Below, piece by piece: positions 46,890-60,800 of a stretch of DNA of 64,000 bases. Origin of the DNA: Sipunculus nudus (lineage: Eukaryota; Annelida; Sipuncula; Golfingiida; Sipunculidae). Position numbers and translations under genes: made by a program. Below the pieces are notes generated by a model, which worked only from the letters and a program-made list of their open reading frames with translations, ran no database searches and was not told the origin of the DNA. Positions within the stretch are counted from its first letter, which is position 1, and each line of letters starts with the position of its first letter. The stretch spans positions 92,542,330 through 92,606,329 of the forward strand of contig CM049307.1 in assembly GCA_026874595.1 (NCBI GenBank), in the 5' to 3' direction.

Positions 46890-47056
46890 AAAAGGATGGC
46901 TTTTACGCCTTGAACACAAACAATTCTCAAGCGGCTCGACCGTTGGCAAGGATTTTTAACATCGGCAGATCCACTATTACCGATATAAAGAATAACAGAG
47001 AGAACCTTGTCGGATACAAATTGAAGTTGCAAGAACTGACTCAAGAAAAAGTTTGA
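46890..47056 (+). pseudogene. pogo/CENP-B-type transposase relic (HTH only)
   Basis: AARPLARIFNIGRSTITDIK followed by NNRENL is a typical CENP-B N-terminal/pogo helix-turn-helix. The frame ends at TAA-like surroundings after KLQELTQEKV (TGA at 47054). There is no DDE region. It directly adjoins the SINE head, so the start at 46856 is artificial. Confidence 0.65.
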
Positions 47057-47059
47057 AAT

Positions 47060-47738
47060 TTGCCATTTTTAATATATAGTGTCTACGATCGTTAAAAAAC
47101 TTGCCTTTTACTCCTTTATCTTGTGCTGCACTGGCGCCTCCTACCGAGCTTTACCAATGGTGATGTCATCTGAACATCTCAACAGAATATGTTAAAAAAG
47201 GACACACACCTATCGCAAAAACATTCTCGACTTATCTTTACCAAATAAGCACTGCAATAGATCAACTATTTTGCATGTCACTGTCGTCAATAACCTGTAA
47301 AAGAAACACCGTTTACCGGAAATAAATTGGCATTGAGTTAATCATAAACTGTCGTACGAACTTGCCGCTAGACCCCCTGATTAGTTTTCTAAATTTATCT
47401 TTCAGAGATAGAAAAAGTATAGTGTACTTTAATTCCTGTCATTAAGTTATATGTGAGAGGAAAAGTGTTTAATCCAGGGGCAAATGAGACCATCCCACAA
47501 ACGCAGGCGCCAAGGGTTCCACCGACTATGGCACTTAGACGGGTACCAAAGTGTTTAACAAAACTCTCGCGTACAAGGGTAGGACAAACATGTATGATTG
47601 ATAAAACTGTTTCACAAACACACACACATTTTAATATGTGAATGGAAGAGCTAGTGTGAAACATTAAATATTTAATAGTGTATTTAGAAGGAACTGTACG
47701 GACATTTTCTTTATTCTTATTTCTTAAAGGAAGTATTG

Positions 47739-47783
<45 letters not shown>

Positions 47784-49060
47784 AAATTGTCTTTTCTCAT
47801 TGTAAATCAACCCATCATTTAGAATAAATATTGGAACATGTGATTCTGATATATGAGATGAGTAAATATAAATAATAATGCATATCAGCCAAAACATCAT
47901 GAAATAACGAGACACTGAATTTATAGTATTCTTTGTGTGTGTGCAGCGATGCGGGTCAGTCTCTAGATACGTAAAGGATGGTATGGCCTTAAACGTATCT
48001 AAATAAGTTTCAAATAACAATAAAGCCAATAGACTGCTTTTAGAGACCATAAACATCTACAAGGATGTAGATATTGTTAATAAAAATTAATTATCAAACA
48101 GCAGATCACACCAAACGTGTATGTACCTTTATCACATTATGGCTACACATATCAACCTTATAGAGATAATAAAGATAAACAAATTCCTCTAGAAAAGATA
48201 GAATCAATATGAATGCCAGCTTACATGTTTAAATTGGATCATATTACATGACCAATTACGATATCATCATTGGCTACATCCTGCGAAAACAGGTTTTAAT
48301 ATGCCTTTAACTTAAACTACTTGGCTGAATCATCGCATTTTCCTTGCTGCTTTCAAAGAATATCTTTGCAAGATGATTCTGAGGGGCCTTCTCATTGCAT
48401 GGTATATCCAAACACAAGGTAAGTGATCTATATTAATTCCTGTGGAATATATCATATTAAATACAGATTATTAAGAAATGGTGTTTAGCTTCAGCATTGT
48501 ACAATACTGGCCAAATAGCAAGTTAGGAGTATAGAAAACACGAAAGTTATAAATGAGAACTGTCAATTGTCAGCTGTTTAAAGTGTATATTGTATTATTG
48601 TTATTGCATGACAATGGATTTCTACTAAAGCTCCGGGAACATATTATAAACCTTTCCGTAAATGTATCAGTGTTAAACAGAAAAATACGCTCCTATATAA
48701 AGTTACAATGTTTTAAGAAGTGATTATTATGCTTAGGTTATCCATTGAAACAGTTTTAATATCCAATCAAATTTAGGTGATAGTACGCCCATTCATCGAA
48801 CACGGACTATATTTAAGTTAGGATTTTTTATTATTGTGACATCTTTGTGGAATCATGTTGAAACATTATGCGCTCCTTTTACGTCCTTAATGTATTTTTC
48901 ACTATAGCGTAATGGTAAAAAAAAGTTATTTTGTATATAAATGATAGCATGGTATTACAGCTTTACAATAGAGGGAAATAAAAATTTGGATTTTTAACTT
49001 TCATTTCACTGAGAATATTTATTATACAAATGATTAAAAATTCTGTCTGTTCCGCATTAT
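47060..49060. other. AT-rich DNA without recognised gene
   Basis: Contains (TA)n at 47741-47781 and only short ORFs without splice support. Confidence 0.5.
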
Positions 49061-49061
49061 G

Positions 49062-49190
49062 AAAGGACATATGATGACAGGGTATTCAGATCAGCTACGC
49101 TGCGTCTATGGAACCATCTTGATAGTCCCCACTAAACACCATCCTTTGAGGCTTTCAAAAATGCCTTAACGTACTTGTCTGCACAATGGT
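49062..49190 (+). pseudogene. LINE ORF2 C-terminal tail
   Basis: RTYDDRVFRSATLRLWNHL, stop, then PSFEAFKNALTYL matches the post-RT tail common to CR1/L2/Jockey-type elements (pattern RxYxxRxFxxxxxxLWNxL ... SFKxxLxxxL). One in-frame stop. Confidence 0.65.
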
Positions 49191-49199
49191 TCATGCACA

Positions 49200-52080
49200 C
49201 ATAGCTCTCCAGGGCAAAGAAATGTTAATAAATTTGCGCTCTTAAATAAATGACATCATTATATTTTTATTAATTGTTTTAATTCCATTAATCATTCCCT
49301 TACGTGTGACGATGCTGGGTCCTAATACTTATTGACACATAATACATAAGAAATATTGACCTCAAATTGTTTTGCCCAAATATTTTTGTGGACAGTACAA
49401 CGATGGAAAACATCTGACAAAATAACACTATTTCATCAATAAACTAAGCCACAACAGACATTTTTTTTTATTTGAGGTCTCATTTTCATTAAGATGCCTC
49501 ATATCTGATTCCATTTCTTTTTCTTCTACAATAATGAAGTCGATTTAACGTATTTTATTAAGACCATCAGGTATTTGATTGATCGATAAAATCATCCTAA
49601 CCTTTTTCATACATTTCATTGAACACATGTTTAAAATATGAAATACAGTTGCTTTCCTAAATAAAAAGATTGAATACATTTAACAATGATAACACTATTT
49701 TATCAACCAACTAAGCCACAACAGGCATTTTTTGGGGGTCACATTTTCATAGAGTAGTGGTTTAATGGAAAATACTACGCGTTTCATTTATAGAAATCCT
49801 TGTCTCGGTAATTGCTTTTTTACCACCTGTGCCTATTGGTCATTGAATGATACATTGACTTCGAGGATATTCCTCCCCACTGAAAGCTAGATGAATTACC
49901 AAGATCAATGTACTACTATGGTAATAGTATATATTTGAAAACCACTAATTAGTGCACAATACTACCATAAAGCAAGTCAGGTAATAACATAAGCAAGTTT
50001 CACCGCCATTCATATTAATCCAGCTTAACCAGCACAGTCTATAAACAGATTCTATCACTGAACTGGTTCATCATTTCAACTTCGAAAATATTTGAAGGAA
50101 ATACAGATATGACAGCTATACAAATAATGTATATCTCAAGCATTGACTTGTGTAGTAATTATTACGTGGGTCAAATTTAATAAAGTAGGATCAACTTCTT
50201 GTTTACATCTATTTGTCTTCATTATTGTCTTAAATCAAACTATACAACATCGTTTATTAAAACTGCAATGCTTGAGCATAACCAATAACAAGGACAATGT
50301 CATCCAGTGTATAAATATTTATAGCAAGTTCTGAAGTTCAATAGATTAATGTAATTAGAAGCATCAGTATTATACAGATAAAGGGGAATTTTATGTTAAT
50401 TTCATATCGCTTTTGCCATCCTGATTTATGCCTGTAACTCTTCTACTAGTCGCGCTGTAATCAGAGTGGTTGTAAGTTGCAGGTAGCCTGGTTTGAACGT
50501 CAAACACTTCTAAAATTTAATGCTATAATACAATACCACAATATAATTTCGTATTAGAAGAGATGACGCCATAGAAAATTGAACCACGATTCAGATTTTT
50601 CACTTGGTCATGTTGTATGGGTGCAGTTTCCAGAATCACATAGGCTAGTGAGTAAGGCGTTCAAAGTAAAGCCCATGTTCAAACCTTATCATTACCGGAA
50701 TGTTGAATCTCAGAAATGTGCTCGTATTTGTCTTATGGTCAAATAAATCCTCAAATGTCGCATTCTCTGATGTTGGCTCATTCACATTCAGTAGACAGTG
50801 CAAACGCCAGGGTACGGTGTTTCTGTTTAGAAACCAATCCAAAAAATATGATCATAATTGTCCTGAGAAAGACAAAAACATCTCTGCATAAAACTACACT
50901 GCAGGAAAACTTGTAACGGGTCAATAACTTCATTTACTGGATAGTTCCAAAACAATATCTCTGGGCCATGCGAGGACTAAGGAAAGGTCACAAGTAAAGG
51001 TATTTTTTTAATGAAACAGAAATATATGATGGCAATGAAGATCTCCTCAAAAATTTAATAGATCCCAAAAATATCTTTAGAACTTTTTGCGTAAACTTGC
51101 AGTCAGACAAACTAAAGGTAAACACCTAGGGGTATAACGACATGACAGAGCGTTAATGTTTACCATACAAGCATAAAATAATCAACATAAGCAACAGTAG
51201 CTTAGGTGTTTTCCAGACCTCTAAATCATTGAATAAGACTTTAAGATGCGTTTATGTTGTGCATTACATCATGTTATAATCCATTCTTCATCATTTTCGC
51301 CATCAACTACATACTGCTGATACGAAGATTTCGGTGATTGTGATATACATTGTAACTATATATATTGGCAGATGACAAAATGCCAAGGAAAGCAGATGAA
51401 TTAGGCATAACAAATTAAGGATATACAGCTTTCCCCTGCAATGAAAACCTAATTGAATTCTTGTTGATTTTTTATTCACGGGAAATAAAGACGCCTATAC
51501 ATTAACTCTCATCGAAATTTGACATTACCATCAAAACTAACTGGTGTAGGTCACTTTGTATCATACAGAGTGAAACCTAAAGAAACAACATCAAAGGTAA
51601 AAACACAAAATATTTATATCCATAGTATCAGAGACAGTATTAGAGGGAGTATCCTTTAGAGAACCTTACCTAACTCATAGATTTTCAGTCAGAGAACACA
51701 GTCTATGCGTCTGAAATGAGTCCCCCAGCTGTCATCCCCCTATAGGGATGGACACTCCAGGTTCTTTTGAAGGGTTCCAAATCTGGCTGAATCTCGCACA
51801 TACGCAAAGAAATATAAGAAAGTCGAGTGCAACATACACAAATGTATAATGAAGAAAAAGTTAGAATTCTCTACAGAGGCCGTCCATACTCAAGTCGCAA
51901 TAATAATAATAATTACCGAGTCCAGATAACAAAATACAAGTTCAGAGAGTCTACTAACTGTAGGTGGAGCACACAGAAAGTGCGCCTTAGATCTCCAATT
52001 ACATGATCGTCACGCACGTGAGTCCATTCGTTTCATCCTAATACACGCGTATAGGCGCCCCTTGCCTTAAGTGTGTCTTC
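49200..52080. other. AT-rich DNA without recognised gene
   Basis: A short duplication (ACACTATTT(C/T)ATCAA, CTAAGCCACAACAG(A/G)CATT at 49424 and 49690) and two poor tRNA-like segments (about 50455 and 50640) are the only structure I see. Confidence 0.45.
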
Positions 52081-53660
52081 TATATTTTGATGTTTGTGAC
52101 AGCGGAGCAAGGGGATAGAACTATTAATTGGCGGAGGAGTCTGGCGGGACCTGTGACGTCAGGAACCGGAAAAAAACGGATGGCGGGGGTGATCGAAAGA
52201 AGGGTGAGAGAAAAGCCGACTGTCGCTTTGAGAGTGGTAAAGAACCTGGGTATGTCTGCGGACAGCCGGAGGGGCTGGTCTACTTTTCTCAGGTGAAACC
52301 TTGTGATGCCGTAGCGTCAGTTTGTATAGACAGTCAGTGTGGGGAGCTGTATTCTGAGCCATATAGATAAGGTAACAGGCACAGGACTTCGTCTCCACGC
52401 TGTGTTGTAAAGGTGCTGAGCTTCGCGAGAGAGTAGTTACTCGGTATCCGACAGCCGGAAAGTGATAGCTGAGTGCAGCTAAGATAGAGAGAGCCATTGA
52501 CAGAGGGCCTCCGTATAACGCTATGTATATCACGACATTATCCATCTTTCAAAAACGCAGAGAGATCCTTGCTGAACCAGTTCAAATACTGTGCGCGCAT
52601 CAGGAAGTCGACTATCCGATTGAAATCATCGCCTACACTTGCCATCTCGATTCAATAACCAAACTATCCATTCAGACGTACCGCGAACTGACTGGGGATT
52701 TCTCCAAGCTTTGGCCTGCGAGCACGAAAAATGTTTCTATAATTTTCCTTAGTCATCAGGTAACTCTTTAAGAGCGGTTACTACAGCTTATTAACGTTCA
52801 TAGCATAGCTATCGTCTAAATGTGCGGAAGTATCACGTGCCTTACCACGCAACAATCGACTTAAGGGTAACGCCCAACTCTCCCGGTCGTGGTATTGACA
52901 TAACTAGAAGCGTTCAAATTGCTTTTAAAACGTATCTAGCCTATCATGCTGTAGGAATTCACCAAAAAAAAAATAAAGTACAACAACACCATATTTACGG
53001 TTTAAGTCCACCAAAAATGGCCGAACGGTCTCAAATGTAGGATTTTAGTATGTCCATTAGTGAGTTTCTTGTAATTCTTTTGGAAGCGTCTTAGGAAACA
53101 GACGAGAGTTGCCGGTTACTATAGCTTCACCGTGGCTTAACATCTCCGGCCTCCTCTCAAATGTAGTGCCTAACTGCTCCCCCCCCCCCTCCGGGTCTCT
53201 CACCACCCTATCGAATCCCCCGTTCGGAAGAGCCCGATATCCAAATAGGGGTATATGCTTAGGGGTAGATGGGTTATCCTGTGGTTTTCTCGTCTGAGGG
53301 AGCTTAAGTTTAAAGACCAATTCCATACTACTCATTGGTTTACTATCACCCTACACTACCAATCTCTTTACAGAGTGCTACCTCCAATTTCAGCATCTCG
53401 TGAGATCTCTGAGTTTCATGTTCACTCTCTTCTTCTACACTCTTGTCGCTCATGGCGTCTTCCCGTTACCTGGCTACTAGAGCCTCAAGCGTCAGCAGCC
53501 AGTGTCTGGCAGCATAAACTGTCTCCAAATATGTCACAGCACACGACAATATTCGGTACCTTCCACGATAACCAGAGTAAAAATTGTCCACGACAGATAC
53601 TAACCGGCGGTTACATGTCCGTCTGTAACTATAACGGTAATTCAAAAGTCCGTTAGCGAG
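52080..53660. other. GC-elevated island of unknown nature
   Basis: Base composition is much more balanced than in the flanks, with overlapping ORFs of 60 to 133 codons on both strands and a poly-C run (53180-53190). The frame from 52523 ends in CATCAG|GTAACT, a good donor. None of the frames matches a family I know. It could be an exonised or transposon-derived segment or a CpG-type regulatory region. Confidence 0.35.
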
Positions 53661-54718
53661 ACGTTATTGATGATGGTTTCCGCAGACTTTGACATGACAT
53701 GCAACGGGATTCGTCCCATTCACAGGCGACGTCGGACCCTCCTGTCAGACTGCATCATAAAGGGTGCTGGCCTTGGAGTTTTTGATCTTAGTGTCCGGTT
53801 TTCAGCCTCTGTACTGCTGTTGACGTCACATCTCCTGACCTTCCTTGGCCTATTGTTTGATAGACTGTATACAAAAAAAAAAGCTGGACATGTCTCCAGA
53901 GAAAAAAAGTATGAAATTAGCATGCAGCGGTGAATTTTAGAGAGCCCTTAGTTTTCCTTCTTGAGGTGTCTTTTACCCATTTTCCAGGTGATTTTAATCA
54001 TGCAAAAGTAACAAACACCCTGAAAATTCGACTTTTTTTACAAATGGCGTACTCACTTTTTATATTGATTCTCGAGCGACCTTGCATTGGTTTATTTATT
54101 ATAACTTTCTTATTTTACATGATCTTTGTATAGTATTAGCATCATTGAATTTGGAAGAAGATTAACTACATATAATGAAAAATAGGATATAAAGCAATAA
54201 CATGTGTTATTGTATAATATGTGTTAGCAATAACAATGATATATAGGCTTTAAAGCAATAACATGTGTTAATTTTGATAATTCAATGATACCAATATCTA
54301 ACAGATATGTTGAGATTTGCAAAAGCTATGAAGCAAAAGACACTTTATTACTATTTAATTTGCATGTACATGCTTGTTGAATTTGTGCTCTTTTACTAAA
54401 TGTGAGAAATTATTGTTAAATAGGGTTATATATTTGGGCTGACAGAATTTTGAAACGAGTGTAGATGCAATTATAAACCTAAAACCTACAAATATGCCTA
54501 ATCATTTTCTTTATAAAAATTAGGGATAAGGATAGGAAAAAGGAACCAAATAAGCCATAAAAGACCGATACAACAGATACAATGTCATTTGTTTCGAAAT
54601 TAATCAGAGAAGACATGTGCTCATCATTATAATGATTAATAATAATAATCATTGTAATGTATCATAATTATTGTTTTACATATTACAGGCCATATTTTAT
54701 TGTAACTTTCCATTTTAG

Positions 54719-54811
54719 TGCACGGATGGCGTTTTGATTACAGTCGCTTAATCAGAGCTGGCAGCGGCGCCGATCCAACTGGATCCGGGTTACCTGGTTC
54801 CGGTGGTTCAG
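54719..54811 (+). CDS. Gene 3 Gly/Ser-rich exon
   Basis: Acceptor TTTCCATTTTAG, donor GTTGGT (weak); 93 nt, phase 1 to 1. It reads HGWRFDYSRLIRAGSGADPT and then a Gly/Ser linker. GC-rich against an AT-rich background. Confidence 0.5.
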
Positions 54812-57800
54812 GTTGGTGTCATAATAAACAAGAATTCTAAATAATAATCTATTTAATTACAAATGGTTTATAAGCGAAGAGAGGATATTCACTTTGATAC
54901 CATTTTCGAGTCAGAAAATTGATATATCAAGTGAGAAAACGTATTTGCAGAAGTTCAAATTTAAGTATTCATCATGCACGGGCATTTTCTTACACTTGAA
55001 GAATTTCTTAGATCGGTTTCCCAAATGTTAAAGCCCGCTTGCAATAAAACGATTGTGATTGACTTTTAGTTGTGTTTGTCTGCATTGTGTTAGTCAGGCA
55101 AGTGGGATTTACAATTGTGTAGAAAAATTAAGGGATGTGTACTTATGTAGAAAAACGGGGATATTCCTGGCTGGCTATTATAGTGGCGTGAATGGGTTTG
55201 TTAAAGAGCGATGTTTTCTCTGGGCCTAATATATTGCCGAACGTCACTCTTTGACCCACAGAGTGTGCCTCATATTTGTTTTGATAAAAAGTTGTAATAT
55301 CTGTGTAAAATAAATAAAAGTTTAATATCTTTAGATACTTGGGTGTATGACATAGTCAAATTGAGCCATTGTGTTTGTGTTTACAATTCATTAAGCACCC
55401 AACACGTTGATTATCAGCAATCTGATTGGTTTTAAGTCTCGTGAGTAGTTATCTTTGAACCGGCTCACGTCAGTTTAGAAGGAGTCGAAGCGCCTGTATG
55501 CATAACACCACTTGTGAAGACGGAGGGGAGGCATGTTTGTTGGAAGCTGCTGTCAAGGCAGTCGTCCGACAGAGCTGCTGAGACATACAGTGCTGCTGTT
55601 ACATTTATCATCTGGTGTTGCCAGCCTTACAGCTCCTCTCCCGGCCAAATCGATCCTGCCAACCATGAAGTGCCAGTTCGAGCCCATCTTCATTTGTGCT
55701 CTTGGTCTGTAGTAAAGACTGGTCTCTATTAAATACAGTTGTTTTGATAATCAGCTAGGAACCTTTTATTTTACACGTGCGTGTAGGTGCAATTTCACGT
55801 TAAAACATGTTTGTCTTAACAATTTTTTCTTGGTGTTTTGTATTCTTCAGGTTTTCATTCTTTAAAATCGCAAGGTATTATAGGCCTGTGTCCGAAGAAA
55901 TTTAAAATCTAAAAACATTATATAGATTAAAAGTATAATTAAAATGTTGTGTATAGTCTACTCCCGTGCTGAAACTTTAAAAATATCAGCACAAATGATG
56001 CAGATGTAATGATATTGGCTAATGTTGACTGCAGTGAAGTCTCCCTGACTATATATAACTTTAGTGCAAAAATATTTAAGCGTTAAGATACCCTTAGTCT
56101 AATACAGAACCTTACAGGACATACTAGTTAATGGTTATTGATTCACTGATTTATATTAAATTAAGGCAGCAGTTATTCTTTCGTGATAGTGATAGATTCT
56201 TTTGTGATACTTTGTGTATTCCATTTTGTAAATTATTCTTCAGTGGCGCTTGATACGGTAAGGCTTTCTTTGCCAAGAGTAATATTTATTTTGCTTCTGA
56301 ATGTTATTGTATCTCTATACATGCATATCGTACATTGATGTGGAAGATATGCCTGTTAGGGAAAGTAGGGGAGTAAATTAGGATAGGTACATTGAAGGAT
56401 AGAAGTGGCAATGGATGATTCCCAGTTTAACTACGACCCATGCGGCCTCAGTGGACGGTTTCTTATGTTTTTCTATTATTATCATGGTCTCTTTAAATAT
56501 TTATCAATATAAGATTATTCAGTTCAATAGCACTGTATATTTAAAGTATGGAATAATAATAACCATGATAGACAACTGCAACTTTTATTATTTAAGTATT
56601 ATTGCACGTTTATTCACAATCAGAACCGCAAACAACAACTGGTAAGCATATATACACAAACATTAAACTCATTTTACTCTCAATTTTGAATCAAACCAAT
56701 TCGGGACGATTGGGCCTTCCACTTTTAGTATTTTGCAGGTAATAAAAACAGGTAAAGTGATTTTTTTTTCAAGAGATTCTACCAAGAAAATCTATGTGCT
56801 TGGTTTGATTTGTCTTTTACTCACTAATGGTCTCTTTGAATTTACACTAACGTAAGAACATAGCAAGTTCGTTAGCACTGAATTTATGTTTACCTTTAAA
56901 AGGTGTTGAAGAATAATTACCATGCAGATAAATTTCGACAGAACAGTTCTTGAAATATTATTGCACGTTTATTCTCATTAGTGAATCTCACTTTCGATTG
57001 ATACCATTTTGAGATCATCTGATCTTCCGTTTTTATAAAATGTGGGTAGTTTTATTTATCAATAGTTTTCCAAATCCAGTTTTTAATGTTACATATTTAT
57101 ATCTTATTTCAAGAGTTTTAAACTATTGTATATTGGTAATTTTTTTCAAAGAAATGCTCAAATTCACGCGAATGCAATTATTCGGATGCAACTATCATGC
57201 AATTTGTGGATTAAAGTTTTTTTAAAGGTCATTTTCTCAGATGATTTCAAAGCACAAATAAATCTGTTTCGTCACGATACTCGAAAGCGGTATAAGCTCC
57301 ATCTTGTGAATATTATTCTTGTAGTAGAATTGAGGAAGTGTCGGAATAGGGCAATCCCAAAATATAATTTTGAAAAAAAAAATTTGGTTTGTTTCAATCA
57401 TGGTTGGATATATATTATCCTAAAGCGGCCCCGACGACAAAACCAGAAACCACAGTTTCTCCTACAACAACACCTGCAACAGCATGTAAGGTATATGTAT
57501 AAGCCATTGTTCAGTCTCTGATTATGCCACTCGGGAATATATAGCCTTATCTGTATTAAGAAATGCTTTAATGTGTCGTTCAAAATAGTTTGAAGTAAAC
57601 ACTGGGTAAAACCGGTGTAGCATAGGTTATTTGAGCTTTAGCAGTCTTTTCTGACGTCCGTCCTTCTGTTTATTCGTCCCATCACAAACCCCAAATCGTG
57701 ACCGTTTGACCTATTGAATTCTATTTTTACATAAATTTCGTTCTTAGGCTAAATAACCTTGCTTTCCAAAAATATTTAGTCACTGTGACCTATAATTCGC

Positions 57801-60800
57801 GTTTTCACTTTTGGCATTTTGCGTTTTGTTTTTGGCATTTGGAAAATAAAACCTGTGTTAGTATTCTGGCCTCCAAAAGAAAGAGTTTGTACTCAAAACT
57901 TAAACTAAAACATAGTGCATTATATGCACATATAGCATTCTTAATATGCAAAAGAGAAGAAAATCGTCCCAGCCAGTTCTTCACAACTGTTTCGGACACA
58001 ACGAAAAAAAATATATTTTTAGTTGTGGATGTCTGAAATTCATACTTTAGGTAAAATGTCTCAATAAGATCCGGCAGAATCATTTGAAATTCGGAAAGGT
58101 TATTGAACATGCATGGTCCTTTCATCTTATGAAGACTCTGGCGCCATCTACATTTTCTTTATTGGATTTTTGTACTCCGGAATGTACGACTGGCCATGTG
58201 TAAAGGAGGCACAAATCGTAACAGCTTGAACTTTAATTTTGTTATTCATTATCTATGTTGGTCCTTAGTAAATCCCAGAGCTTACCATAATTTAGGCCAT
58301 TGTGACCTATATTTTAGGAGTAATGCATGTTCTTCTATTTTATAGACTTTTTTTTCAATATTACACATGGTTCAGGTCAGCTGTGCATCTTGACCTATGG
58401 TCACTTGTTGATTTGTACAATTATATTTTATTTAGCTGAATTGTCTATAATTTTAACATTTTCCAAGAGGAGTACACATTTTCTCCATTGAGGTTTCGAT
58501 TGGTAACGTTATGGTAAGAAAGCGTTACAGGATGGTCCTGTGGATTCTTTCGGATGCTAAAAGTGGGATTATCATGCATCATGTGCTGGCTGGCCTGCTT
58601 GATCTCTGTTATCTCCTACAAAATATTTGATGTATCAATGAAAATTTGTGAAAATATTGCTTGGCACTGTGGTTTTCTACGCAGGTTGCTAGTAAATTAT
58701 TAATGGCTTGAAATGCGAGAGAGCACTTAAAGAGGAACCACAGATCATCAGGACTGAATATTCTATTCTGTGGAAGTAGAAAGCAAAAGGAATTTGAAAT
58801 GTCAGTTCTATAAATAATTTGTTGGGATTGTGTCAATAAAACATGATTTCATTTATTTTATTTTTCAGAGGCCCCAACTACCACGCCGACCCCTGCCACG
58901 GCTCCAACGACTACTCCAGCACCAACTGGTAAGCAAAATATCTGTCGTATTAAGCTCTAGTGAAACAAGCTTTGATTCATGTCAATCGAAGACGATAAGG
59001 TCTCCCCCAGATGGAGAAATATTCAGCATGAAGTGTAGAGACCCTTTAAAAATACAAATCTGGTTCTTTATAAAATTCTTCGTCATTTTTTTTTTTTACT
59101 CTATTCGTAAGTTGAAGAGTGATTTATGCTAGATGAATGCCTAGGCAGAGCGGTGGCCGGGGATACTTAATCCGGCAAAAACTAAAGCTTTGTACCTAAA
59201 CTGATCATGATCTGGTCATACTTCAAAAGTGCGCAAGCAAGCATAGATGTATTGAATAAATTAAAGTACCCGCTTGATAGGCCAACATTACAAATAATGA
59301 ATAAATCCTTTGTATTGCCAATAATAGAATATGGAAGTAACAGGTGGACTTTTATCAGGCAGGCAGATTCAAATAAATTGGAAAAGATCCAGTTATATGC
59401 AACCAGAATTTTAACCGGGTTACTATAAGGAACCAATAATAGGGAAATTTACAATGAACATGGATGGGAGACTTTGCAGGATCAAAGGGAAAAATCTTAA
59501 TTGAAAATGTAATGTAATATGATCAATGGGTTTGCTCCAAACTGCTCGGCACAGTATTTCCTCAGACTTATTAACAAATATGTGCAGTATCGGCTACGAA
59601 ACAGTCATGATTCAGAATATTTCAGATCTTTAACATGTCTGTTCTCGGAATTGTTTATTCCATATACAATATGTGGTTTGTGGAATTGTTTCGTTAATTT
59701 ATTTCAAACTGCACAACGCGCATAATTAAAAAATGGAATGGAATCAAATGGTAATCCAAACAGCACGTATAATAGGGAGTAATCAAATTAGAATATTAAG
59801 TGCAAAATTCAAAAGAAAATGTCTAAACTTCTGCCTATACTTTTATTTCTTTTACACGAAGATCATAGGTAATCCATTGTTTGCATATGGCATTGCTAAT
59901 GAATTAATAATTCGAACATCTTAAATAGTTTGAAAACACAATAAATATAATTCGTTACATGACTCTGTTTAAAACGGTTTATCCTGTGTCATGCAGATGT
60001 TATATTTGAACGAAATTAGGTAACCAGCCAAAAATGCCATACGAGGAGGGTCCGCATGCTTTCAGTATTTTCGGTCTGTATCTCATCGGAGCTCATGTAT
60101 CCATTTTACACTTGGAATATAGAAGCTTTTTTTTCCTTTCATCTAGCATGCAAATTGAATCAAAGAATTTGATTCTATGGCTGATTATCGGTTTATTCAT
60201 TTAGAGCGGGTTTTGTTATATTTTGTTTGCTTTCTGATCTTTTTTTGTATTTTATCGAATGTTGATAGAAACTATGTATTCAATAGAAATTTGGTTTGCT
60301 TCTCAACAGCGATCTACTTTCGCCCCTATTTGTTGGTCTTTAGTAAATCTCTGAGCTTACCAATAGTAAGGCCATTGTGGATTATATTTTGCAAGTTATG
60401 CATGTTCTTGCATTTTTATGACTTTTTTTATATTACACACGGTTCAGGTTAGCTGAGCATCATGACCCATAGTCACTTGTTGATTTGACCGACTTAATTC
60501 TATTAAGCTGAATTGTCAATTTTAATATTTGCCAACAGGAGTACTAATTTTCTCAATTTATGTTGGATTTGGTATGTAATCGTGAGAAAGCGTTACAGGA
60601 TCGTCTTGTGGATTCTTTCGGAGGCTAAAAGTTGGATCATCATGCATCATGTGCTGGCTTGCCTGCTTGGTCTTTGTAATCTCCTACATAAAAAATAGAA
60701 GTATCAATAAAAATTGGTAAAAATATTGCTTGGCACTGATCCTGCTGTGGTTTTTCCGCACGAGTTACTTGTAAATTATTAATGGCTTGATACACGAGAG

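Noticed and set aside
55430-55740. First exon or LTR with MKCQFEPIF start at about 55665
   Set aside because: The frame stops after 15 codons without a good donor, and no paired LTR or TSD was found.
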